Shown piece after piece: positions 1 through 6,204 of a DNA stretch of 17,993 nt. The position numbers and the translations under genes are program-made. Under the pieces are notes generated by a model that was given only the letters and a program-made list of their open reading frames with translations, did not search any database and was not told where the DNA came from. Source of the stretch: JOPF133 sp052144935 (GTDB taxonomy: Bacteria; Acidobacteriota; Terriglobia; Bryobacterales; Bryobacteraceae); NCBI GenBank assembly GCA_052144935.1, contig JBKQPR010000301.1, forward strand, positions 1 through 17,993. Direction: 5' to 3'. Positions within the stretch are counted from its first letter, which is position 1, and each line of letters starts with the position of its first letter.

Positions 1-386
<386 letters not shown>

Positions 387-624
387 AAAATACTACTGCG
401 CACACAATGGCGCGCTTGGCGCGCGCCGGCAGAAATGTAGCGCTGCTTTCCCAAAGGTTTTGGCCCGTCAATATTCAGGCGCGAAGGCTGTTTTCACCGC
501 GGAGACGCGGAGCGCGCAGAGAAAGCGCGGAGAAGGACATTTACCAGTTTGTGGTTTTTCTTCGTTTCTCGGCGTTCTCAGCGTCTCCGCGGTGAGAAAA
601 CAGTTTGCCGCGATTGTCGCCGCT
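387..624 (+). other. 23S-5S internal transcribed spacer
   Basis: Spacer of ~238 nt with no tRNA and no credible gene. It is longer than the spacers of under 100 nt found in many bacteria because it carries extra structured DNA. A GC-rich hairpin (GGCGCGC / GCGCGCC, 409-415 with 421-427, 5-nt loop) follows the 23S end. The large palindrome at 488-603 fills the second half. Both would fold in the precursor transcript and may be processing sites; that is inference. Confidence 0.8.
488..603. repeat. Long imperfect palindrome in the rRNA spacer
   Basis: The left end (488-508) is CTGTTTTCACCGCGGAGACGC. The right end (581-603) is its reverse complement except for a 2-nt GA bulge. Pairing continues imperfectly inward, with GGAG/GAGAA purine-rich steps on the left arm and TTCTC/TTCGTTTCTC steps on the right. 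The loop is ~20-25 nt around 536-560. The purine-rich CACCGCGGAGACGCGGAG style resembles dispersed palindromic repeats seen in several soil bacterial phyla (from memory, unverified). In the rRNA precursor it would form a long RNase III-type stem. Confidence 0.8.
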
Positions 625-743
625 TTCTGGGTGACCTTAGCGAGGGGGACCCACCCGTTCCCATCCCGAACACGGTAGTTAAGCCCCTCAGCCCCGATGG
701 TACTGCATGCGCAAGTGTGTGGGAGAGTAGGAAGTCGCCCGGT
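625..743 (+). rRNA. rrf: 5S ribosomal RNA
   Basis: Conserved 5S motifs are visible: CCACCCGTTCCCATCCCGAACACGG-type loop B/C sequence, the CCCCGATGGTACTGC segment, and GAGAGTAGGAAG before the 3' strand. The terminal helix pairs CTGGGTGAC (627-635) with GTCGCCCGG (734-742) over nine positions including G-T pairs, which fixes the ends to within a few bases. The length of ~118 nt is normal. It is co-transcribed with the upstream 23S and ends just before an intrinsic terminator. Confidence 0.96.
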
Positions 744-751
744 TTAAAATA

Positions 752-778
752 AAAGCCTCCGCTTGTCGGAGGCTTTTT
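752..778 (+). terminator. Intrinsic terminator of the rRNA operon
   Basis: Perfect 10-bp stem AAAGCCTCCG (752-761) / CGGAGGCTTT (767-776) with loop CTTGT and a T-run. It starts nine bases after the 5S end, so it closes the rRNA transcript. The 3' arm contains GGAGG, which also looks like the ribosome-binding site of the next gene. Confidence 0.93.
768..772 (+). promoter_or_regulatory. Shine-Dalgarno of the Nudix gene, inside the terminator stem
   Basis: GGAGG lies 10 nt before the ATG at 783 and is the only credible ribosome-binding site for that start. It forms part of the 3' arm of the rRNA terminator hairpin, so in any read-through RNA the site would be base-paired. This is seen directly in sequence; its effect on expression is inference. 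Confidence 0.6.
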
Positions 779-782
779 CTTT

Positions 783-1346
783 ATGATCGATGCCCCAAGC
801 GTAGCCGCGCTGGTGCGCGCCTTCTCGGATCCCTCCGATGGCCAGGCCCTCAAAAGCCGCGAACTCATCCTCCTTCTGCTGGAGTGCGTGCCGGTCCCTT
901 TTTCGCGCTACAATTTCAGCCCCGGCCACATCACCTGCAGCGGCCTGGTGCTGGCGCCCGATGGCGAGCGCGTCCTGCTGGTGCATCACCGCCGCCTCGA
1001 CCGTTGGCTGCTGCCCGGCGGCCACGTGGAGCCCGGCGACCCCGAAATTTGGGATGCCGCCCGCCGGGAGGTAGTCGAAGAAACCGGCGCTGTCCTGGCG
1101 GCCGATCCCGCCATGGAGACGCTCGTGGGCATGGACGTCCACGCAATCCCTCCCAAACGCCGCGATCCCTACCACCTGCATCACGACCTGCTCTTCTACT
1201 TCCAGGCCGTATCGGAAGAATTCCGTCTCTCCGAGGAATCGCGCGCCATCGCCTGGTGCGCCCCCGCCGGGTTCGACGGCTACGAGCTTCCCGGCAATAT
1301 CCGCCGCGCCTATGCGCGCGTGCGAAAATTGTTCTCAAGCCGATGA
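783..1346 (+). CDS. Nudix hydrolase family protein
   Basis: This protein of 187 residues probably hydrolyses a nucleoside diphosphate linked to another group; the substrate cannot be read from sequence. The Nudix signature runs from about residue 79 to 102: GGHVEPGD, then REVVEETG, with the metal-binding EE at 99-100. The spacing between the first half and REVVEETG is one residue longer than the canonical Gx5Ex7REUXEEXGU box, and Asp stands near the first Glu position. The flanking WLLPGGHVEPGD resembles a bacterial Nudix group with an N-terminal helical extension. No other in-frame start has a ribosome site; ATG 783 has GGAGG 10 nt upstream, inside the rRNA terminator. Its stop overlaps the next ATG by 4 nt (ATGA), so it is probably translationally coupled to the dehydrogenase. 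Confidence 0.9.
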   Translation: MIDAPSVAALVRAFSDPSDGQALKSRELILLLLECVPVPFSRYNFSPGHITCSGLVLAPDGERVLLVHHRRLDRWLLPGGHVEPGDPEIWDAARREVVEETGAVLAADPAMETLVGMDVHAIPPKRRDPYHLHHDLLFYFQAVSEEFRLSEESRAIAWCAPAGFDGYELPGNIRRAYARVRKLFSSR

Positions 1347-2407
1347 AGACCTTTACGATCGCGGTAATTGCCGGAGATGGCGTCGGAACCGAAGTCGTCC
1401 CCCAGGCCAGGCGCGTGCTCGAGACGATCGCCAAAAAGCACGATGTCAGCTTTGCGTTTCAGGACTTCGACTGGGGCGCCGGGCACTATTTCCGCTGGGG
1501 CAGCATGATGCCCGCCGGCGCCATCGATCTGCTGCAGCCCTGCGACGCCATCCTGTTAGGCGCCGTGGGCCATCCCCAGATTCCCGACCACATCACGCTG
1601 AACGGCCTGCTGCTTCCCATCCGCCGGGCCTTCGATCAATACGCCAACGTCCGGCCGGCTTACCTCTACCCCGGCGTGGCCTCGCCGCTGGCCGGCAAAC
1701 GCGGCGGCGAAATCGATTTCGTGGTGGTTCGCGAGAACACCGAGGGCGAATACGCCCAGGTGGGTGGTTTTGTGTACCACCTGCAGCCCGAAGAGGTCGC
1801 CATTCAGACTTCGGTCTTCACCCGCCGCGGCATCGACCGCATCGTGCGCTTCGCTTTCGAGCTGGCCGTCAAGCGCAACAGGAAGAAGCGCGTCACCTCC
1901 ATCACCAAATCCAACGCGCAGGGTTACAGCATGGTGCTGTGGGACCGCGCGTTCCAGGAGGTGGCGGAAGAGTTCCGCGATGTGGAAACCGAATCGCTCC
2001 TGGTGGACGCCGCCGCCATGAACTTCATCCGACGCCCCGAGAGCTTCGACGTGGTGGTCGGCTCCAACCTCTTCTGCGATATCCTCAGCGACATCTCGGC
2101 CATCATCATCGGCAGCATGGGCCTGGCCGCCAGCGCCAATCTCGACCCCCTGCGGCGCTACCCCTCCATGTTCGAGCCGGTGCACGGCTCGGCCCCCGAC
2201 ATCGCCGGCAAGGGCCTGGTGAATCCTCTGGCCACCATCCTCAGCGCCGCCATGATGCTCGACCACCTCGGCATGGCCGAAGCCTCGCGCCAGGTCGAAT
2301 CGGCGGTCGCCGCGGCGCTGGCCGAGGGCCGCGTGCGCACCCCCGACCTCGGAGGCCAAAGCACCACGGGGGAAGTGACCGATGCCGTGCTGGAGAAGCT
2401 GGCTTAG
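1343..2407 (+). CDS. Tartrate/D-malate-type isocitrate/isopropylmalate dehydrogenase family enzyme
   Basis: Cytoplasmic NAD-dependent beta-decarboxylating dehydrogenase of 354 residues. The N-terminal GDGVGTEV (11-18) is the family start. RENTEGEY (130-137) is the substrate-binding loop. ITKSNA contains the catalytic Lys189. Metal-ligand aspartates are D222, D246 and D250 (NLFCDILSD). HGSAPDIAGKG (281-291) is the cofactor-binding segment. GHYFRWGSMMP and PDHITLNGLLLPIR(R)AFDQYANVRP resemble tartrate dehydrogenase/decarboxylase and D-malate dehydrogenase (TtuC/DmlA) more than LeuB, so oxidation of D-malate, tartrate or a related 2-hydroxy acid is the likely role. A LeuB or homoisocitrate role is less likely but not excluded. 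It overlaps the Nudix gene by 4 nt and the murJ start by 1 nt, so it is the middle gene of a coupled run. Confidence 0.9.
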   Translation: MKTFTIAVIAGDGVGTEVVPQARRVLETIAKKHDVSFAFQDFDWGAGHYFRWGSMMPAGAIDLLQPCDAILLGAVGHPQIPDHITLNGLLLPIRRAFDQYANVRPAYLYPGVASPLAGKRGGEIDFVVVRENTEGEYAQVGGFVYHLQPEEVAIQTSVFTRRGIDRIVRFAFELAVKRNRKKRVTSITKSNAQGYSMVLWDRAFQEVAEEFRDVETESLLVDAAAMNFIRRPESFDVVVGSNLFCDILSDISAIIIGSMGLAASANLDPLRRYPSMFEPVHGSAPDIAGKGLVNPLATILSAAMMLDHLGMAEASRQVESAVAAALAEGRVRTPDLGGQSTTGEVTDAVLEKLA

Positions 2408-3999
2408 TGGCGCAGCCCAAGCAGCGGGAGGCCACCGGCCGCCATGCGTTCCTGGTGGCGGCGGGCATCTTCCTCAGCCGCGTGGCTGGGCTGGTCCGGC
2501 AGCGCTTGTTCTCCCGCTATTTCGGCCAGGGCGCCACCGCCGACGCCTTCAACGCCGCGTTCCGCATTCCCAACTTTCTGCAGACGCTATTCGGCGAGGG
2601 GGTGCTTTCCGCCTCCTTCATCCCGGTCTATGCGCGCCTGCTGGCCGAAAAAGATCACAAAGAAGCGGATCGGGTTGCGGGGGCGGTCGCCGCGATCCTC
2701 GCCCTGGTCACTTCGATTTTTGTGCTGGTGGGTGTCCTGGCCACGCCCCTGTTTATCGACGCGATTGCCCCGGGGTTTCACGGCGCCAAGCGGGAGTTGA
2801 CCATCCGGCTGGTTCGCATCCTGTTCCCCAGCATCGGCCTGCTGGTGCTCTCCGCCTGGTGCCTGGGAATTCTCAACAGCCATCGCAAATTCTTCCTGGC
2901 CTATACGGCGCCGGTCATTTCCAGCCTCGCTATGATCGCCACGCTGGTCGCGTTCCGGCGCCAGGACCCGTCGTCGCTCGTGGTCACTTACTCCTGGGGC
3001 TCGGTCGTGGGCAGCGCACTGCAATTCGGCGTGCAGTTGCCCATGGTGCTGCGGTTAGCCGGCAAGCTGCGCCTGCGGCTGGATATCCGCGCCGCCAATG
3101 TGCGCGAGGTCGTCCGCAACTTCGCGCCGGTCTTTTTCAGCCGCGGCGTTTATCAGATCAGCGGCTACGTCGACAACCTGCTCGCCACGCTGCTGGGCGA
3201 TGGGCCCGTGGCGGCGCTGACCAACGCGCAGACGCTGTATATGCTGCCCGTGAGTCTGTTCGGCATGGCGGTTTCGGCGGCCGAGCTGCCCGCCATGTCG
3301 AGCGCGCTTGGCGACCAGGACCAGGTGGCCGTCTACCTGCGGCGGCGTCTCGATTCCGGGCTGCGCCGGATCGCCTTTCTGGTGGTGCCTTCCGCCATGG
3401 CGTACCTGGCATTGGGGGACGTGATCGCCGCGGCGCTCTTCGAAAACGGCCTATTCCGGCACAAGGATTCCGAGTTTGTGTGGGGCATCCTGGCCGGTTC
3501 GGCGGTGGGGCTGCTGGCGTCCACCCTCGGCCGGCTATACTCCTCGACCTATTACGCCCTGCGCGATACCCGCACGCCGCTGCGCTTTGCCATCGTGCGC
3601 GTATCGCTCACCATCGGGCTGGGCTATCTCTGCGCCATCCCCCTGCCGCATTGGATTGGCATCGCCCAACGCTGGGGAACCGCGGGGCTGACGGCCTCGG
3701 CCGGCGTCGCGGGCTGGGTGGAATTCACGCTGCTGCGGCGTACCTTAAACCGGCGCATTGGCCGGACCGGTCTGCCGGCCTCGCTGGTAGCGCAATTGTG
3801 GACCGCCGCCGCCCTTGCGGCCGCCGCCGGCTGGGGCGTCAAACTGGTCGTCGGCCGCCTCCCGGTTCCGGTCCCTCCGGGCCTTCTGCCGATCGTCGCC
3901 GCCATCCCCATCCTGGGCGCGTATGGGCTGGTGTACTTCTCAGTCACGTACCTGTTCGGCATCGAAGAATGTACGCGCACGCTGAAGCGTTTCCTATAG
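2407..3999 (+). CDS. murJ: Lipid II flippase MurJ
   Basis: MurJ (MviN) moves the lipid-linked peptidoglycan precursor lipid II across the inner membrane. The product is 530 residues, a normal length for a protein with 14 membrane helices, and is hydrophobic throughout. The N-terminal block is diagnostic: SRVAGLVRQRLFSRYFG, ADAFNAAFRIPNFLQ and GEGVLSASFIPVYARLL. These include the Arg and Asp residues of TM1-TM2 that line the cavity in characterised MurJ. The start chosen is GTG 2407, which overlaps the preceding TAG (2405-2407) by one base (TAGTG). The first ATG comes only after the conserved N-terminal region begins, so GTG with coupled re-initiation is more likely. The upstream neighbours have no known link to cell-wall synthesis, so the linkage may be positional only. 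Confidence 0.96.
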   Translation: MAQPKQREATGRHAFLVAAGIFLSRVAGLVRQRLFSRYFGQGATADAFNAAFRIPNFLQTLFGEGVLSASFIPVYARLLAEKDHKEADRVAGAVAAILALVTSIFVLVGVLATPLFIDAIAPGFHGAKRELTIRLVRILFPSIGLLVLSAWCLGILNSHRKFFLAYTAPVISSLAMIATLVAFRRQDPSSLVVTYSWGSVVGSALQFGVQLPMVLRLAGKLRLRLDIRAANVREVVRNFAPVFFSRGVYQISGYVDNLLATLLGDGPVAALTNAQTLYMLPVSLFGMAVSAAELPAMSSALGDQDQVAVYLRRRLDSGLRRIAFLVVPSAMAYLALGDVIAAALFENGLFRHKDSEFVWGILAGSAVGLLASTLGRLYSSTYYALRDTRTPLRFAIVRVSLTIGLGYLCAIPLPHWIGIAQRWGTAGLTASAGVAGWVEFTLLRRTLNRRIGRTGLPASLVAQLWTAAALAAAAGWGVKLVVGRLPVPVPPGLLPIVAAIPILGAYGLVYFSVTYLFGIEECTRTLKRFL

Positions 4000-4099
4000 G
4001 CCGTTGCGGTGATAACCGCTGCCGCGCGCGTGGCGGAATGGCCCCGAGGTTGAACGCTTTCGCCCCGCCTTTACCAATGGCTCGTGATACTGTGAACGT

Positions 4100-4336
4100 A
4101 TGCGTAATATCACAGTCTCGGTTGACGAAGAGACGTACAAACGCGCCCGCCTTGCCGCTGCCGAACGCGATACCTCCGTCTCCGCGCTGGTAAAGGCGTA
4201 TCTTGAGCAACTCGCCTCGCACGAACCAGAAATTGAACGTCTGAAGCGCCAGGAACGTGAGATCCGGAGATCCATCGCGGCCTTCACTGCTTCCGACAGG
4301 CTCTCTCGTGAAGACCTGCGCAGACGATCGCAATAA
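4100..4336 (+). CDS. vapB: VapB-like ribbon-helix-helix antitoxin
   Basis: A 78-residue protein that looks like the antitoxin half of a type II VapBC module. Residues 1-42 (ITVSVDEETYKRARLAAAER, then TSVSALVKAYLEQLA) match a ribbon-helix-helix DNA-binding fold: a short beta strand followed by two helices. The charged C-terminal tail (ERLKRQEREIRRS, then SREDLRRR) fits the segment that wraps a PIN toxin. The stop overlaps the ATG of the vapC remnant by one base (TAATG), the standard antitoxin-toxin order and coupling. The toxin is broken, so this is an orphan antitoxin; it may persist by chance, as a repressor, or as protection against a related toxin. No clear Shine-Dalgarno precedes the ATG. 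Confidence 0.8.
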   Translation: MRNITVSVDEETYKRARLAAAERDTSVSALVKAYLEQLASHEPEIERLKRQEREIRRSIAAFTASDRLSREDLRRRSQ

Positions 4337-4507
4337 TGCCCCACTTTCTCGACGCGAACATTCTCTCTACTCCATCAGCCGGAATCCGGATGAATTCCCC
4401 AAGCGAGAGCGGGCCATCTCGCGTTGGAAAACGACTCGGGGCTTTGTCCATTCAGGTCCTGCAAGGAATTCTATGTTCAATATCGCCGAGCGCGGCGGGC
4501 AACATGA
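4336..4507 (+). pseudogene. vapC: vapC PIN-domain toxin remnant, frameshifted and truncated
   Basis: A PIN-domain ribonuclease toxin can be read only by switching frames. MPHFLDANIL (frame of 4336) carries the first catalytic Asp of the PIN fold. A one-base loss near 4363 shifts the reading to LYSISRNPDEFPKRERAIS. The original frame returns for LSIQVLQ (to 4464), and an extra G at 4465 leads to EFYVQYRRARRAT, ending at TGA 4505-4507. This matches the order of a VapC protein (DANILLYS...SIQVLQEFYVQ). The second half, with the other acidic residues, is absent: after ~4507 the sequence is noncoding and then the 3' end of a lipoprotein gene on the other strand. A true toxin of ~130 residues is therefore not made. 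The single continuous frame 4336-4533 (65 residues) is nonsense after residue 10. Confidence 0.82.
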
Positions 4508-4526
4508 ACCCCCGCGACATCGACAC

Positions 4527-5048
4527 CTACTGAACGAGCCTGATTTCGTCGAACGGGCCAATAACGTATGTAGTGTTCTCGCTCGTGATGAAACACCCGA
4601 AGTCGATTCGCTTGTCCCGGCTCGAAACAAATTCGCCTTCAACCGGCGCGGTTACGTGGTATGAGGTGTTTGGTCGGATCGTCACTTGCACGTTGCCACG
4701 CTCGCCCCTCACTGGCGCGTCATTGAACACCTTCAGTCTCGTCGCAACGCTCCCCTGCGTGTTGTCCCACGTAAACGCAACACCTGAAACGAATCTGTCG
4801 CCATCATGCAAACCCAAACCGCATTGATCGAACACTTTCGGCGTGCCGCTCATGTTTTCCACCACGACATTCACCTGGTAGTCAAAATCAACCCGAGCGT
4901 ACTTCACTCGTATCCTGTCCCCGCTCTCATCCTGCACCACGGTCTCCGGGACATCAGTCGCTACCTCTCTTGTCTCTGTGGATTTTGTCTCCGTGCAGCC
5001 AACGCACGTCAGGAGTGCCAGTATGAGGAGGGAAGAGGCTCTCACCAT
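4527..5048 (-). CDS. Hypothetical lipoprotein
   Basis: I do not recognise the family. The 173-residue product has a lipoprotein signal peptide: a short basic start (MVR), a hydrophobic stretch (SSLLILALL) and a lipobox-like LTCVGC with Cys18 as the predicted acylation site. A low-complexity Thr/Glu linker follows (about 19-35), typical of an exported protein tether. The rest (about 45-173) is rich in alternating hydrophobic and polar residues (DFDYQVNVVVENMSGT, VQVTIRPNTSYHV), which suggests a beta-sandwich, perhaps a FxLYD- or DUF-type extracellular domain. It ends within the wreck of the vapC locus and is convergent with it. Its base composition is clearly less GC-rich than the flanking genes, consistent with later acquisition. 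The open frame, signal and composition support a real gene; the function is unknown. Confidence 0.68.
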   Translation of the reverse strand: MVRASSLLILALLTCVGCTETKSTETREVATDVPETVVQDESGDRIRVKYARVDFDYQVNVVVENMSGTPKVFDQCGLGLHDGDRFVSGVAFTWDNTQGSVATRLKVFNDAPVRGERGNVQVTIRPNTSYHVTAPVEGEFVSSRDKRIDFGCFITSENTTYVIGPFDEIRLVQ

Positions 5049-5276
5049 AAGCGTTCAATTGTACCAGGAATTTTAAGTGGGAAAGTAGCTAGACCGAAAC
5101 AATCCGTGTAGCGGCGGTAGCTTAGACGACCGTTTCCTCCGTCCACGATGGCCGGATGGCAGCGGAAAAGCCCACACGGATGCCCTGCATACGGGACCGC
5201 CTTGACAGCAGCCCAACCATAGCGCCAAACCAAGAGAAGCCGCCACCGTCGAGCCCGGCGGCCGTTCCATCCGCGC
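5049..5276. other. Intergenic stretch, no gene seen
   Basis: About 228 bp between the lipoprotein start and the DapA-family stop. Two short minus-strand frames have no recognisable motif or ribosome site. The lipoprotein promoter should lie at the left end, but I see no convincing -35/-10 pair. Confidence 0.6.
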
Positions 5277-6167
5277 CTACCCCTTCAAGTCTCTAAATGC
5301 CTCTTCGATCTCACGCTTCGCCTCGGCCGTCGGCACCGTGAGCGGCAGGCGCGGCGGCCCGCCATAATAGCCGTTCAAGTCCATGGCGTGCTTCAAACCG
5401 GGAACGCCGTACTTGGTGGTCACCAGCGCCGAGGCGCGGCCGATGCGGTTCTGCCAGTCCAACCCCGCCGCGTCCTCGCGCTGCCGGTAGGCCTCCCAAA
5501 TCGCGATCACCGAATACGGCGCGGCGTTGGCGTAGGCCAGAATCGCGCCGCATGCGCCCATCAGCAGCGACGGCCACAGCGTCGGCGCCGACCCCACCAG
5601 CACCTGGAACCCGTGCTTCACCTCGCGGATCATCTGCATCACTTTTTCCAGGTTCCCCGAGCTTTCCTTGATCGCGATCACGTTGGGGTGCTCCGAAATC
5701 TGCACCACCGCTTCCACCGGAATATCCACGCCCGTGGCTTGCGGCCAATTGTAGATAATCAGAGGGATGCGCGACTGGTCGGCCACCGCCCGGTAATACA
5801 GCGCCTGCGCGTCCGCGCGGCTCACCAGGTTCTTGTAATAATGCGGCGTCCGCACCATGGCGGCTTTGTAGCCCAGTTCGGCCGCGCGATTGGTGAGGCA
5901 CACCGTTTCGCGCACGCTCTCCATGCCGGTGCCGGCGATTAGCAGCTTCTCGGGGTCGGCATGCTGGGCCACCAGCTCCCACATGGCGATCTTCTCTTCG
6001 GTGGTGAGAAAGACGCTCTCCCCGGTCGACCCCATCACCACGTACCCGGAAAGCGACGTCCGGTTCCATTTCTCCACGTTGTGCTGCACCTTGGCGGTGT
6101 AAATGTTGCCGGCGTGGTCGAACGGAGTTGTGATTGGTGGGAAAATACCCTGTAGTTTTACGCTCAT
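5277..6167 (-). CDS. Dihydrodipicolinate synthase/N-acetylneuraminate lyase family protein
   Basis: A TIM-barrel class I aldolase of 296 residues. Seen directly: GSTGES (47-51, after YVVM), matching the GxTGE pyruvate-carboxylate pocket; IIYNWP with the catalytic Tyr139; and VIAIKESSGN with Lys167, the Schiff-base lysine. The family condenses or cleaves pyruvate with an aldehyde. The sequence is not clearly DapA proper. Its context beside a Tat-exported sugar-type oxidoreductase suggests a catabolic 2-keto-3-deoxy sugar acid aldolase or dehydratase rather than lysine synthesis; this is inference. ATG 6167 (MSVKLQG) is chosen because the family begins here (GIFPPITTPF). A GTG eight codons upstream (6191) is possible but would overlap the inverted repeat. 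It is divergent from the Gfo/Idh gene. Confidence 0.9.
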   Translation of the reverse strand: MSVKLQGIFPPITTPFDHAGNIYTAKVQHNVEKWNRTSLSGYVVMGSTGESVFLTTEEKIAMWELVAQHADPEKLLIAGTGMESVRETVCLTNRAAELGYKAAMVRTPHYYKNLVSRADAQALYYRAVADQSRIPLIIYNWPQATGVDIPVEAVVQISEHPNVIAIKESSGNLEKVMQMIREVKHGFQVLVGSAPTLWPSLLMGACGAILAYANAAPYSVIAIWEAYRQREDAAGLDWQNRIGRASALVTTKYGVPGLKHAMDLNGYYGGPPRLPLTVPTAEAKREIEEAFRDLKG

Positions 6168-6168
6168 A

Positions 6169-6184
6169 ACTGGTAAATTCCAGT
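6169..6184. promoter_or_regulatory. Inverted repeat in the divergent gap, possible operator
   Basis: ACTGG-taaatt-CCAGT, with 5-bp arms and a 6-bp spacer, sits two bases from the DapA-family ATG and 20 bases before the Gfo/Idh ATG. It fills almost half of the 37-bp gap. It could be a half-site pair for a regulator of both genes. Short arms make chance occurrence quite possible. Confidence 0.35.
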
Positions 6185-6204
6185 ATGGCACTCGGGAGGT
6201 GACT

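Noticed and set aside
387..780. tRNA genes in or after the rRNA operon
   Set aside because: No cloverleaf-like sequence with a GTTCGA-type T-loop and CCA end could be found.
4336..4533. Continuous 65-residue frame as a real small protein
   Set aside because: Only the first 10 residues fit the PIN family; the remainder is out-of-frame translation of the decayed vapC.
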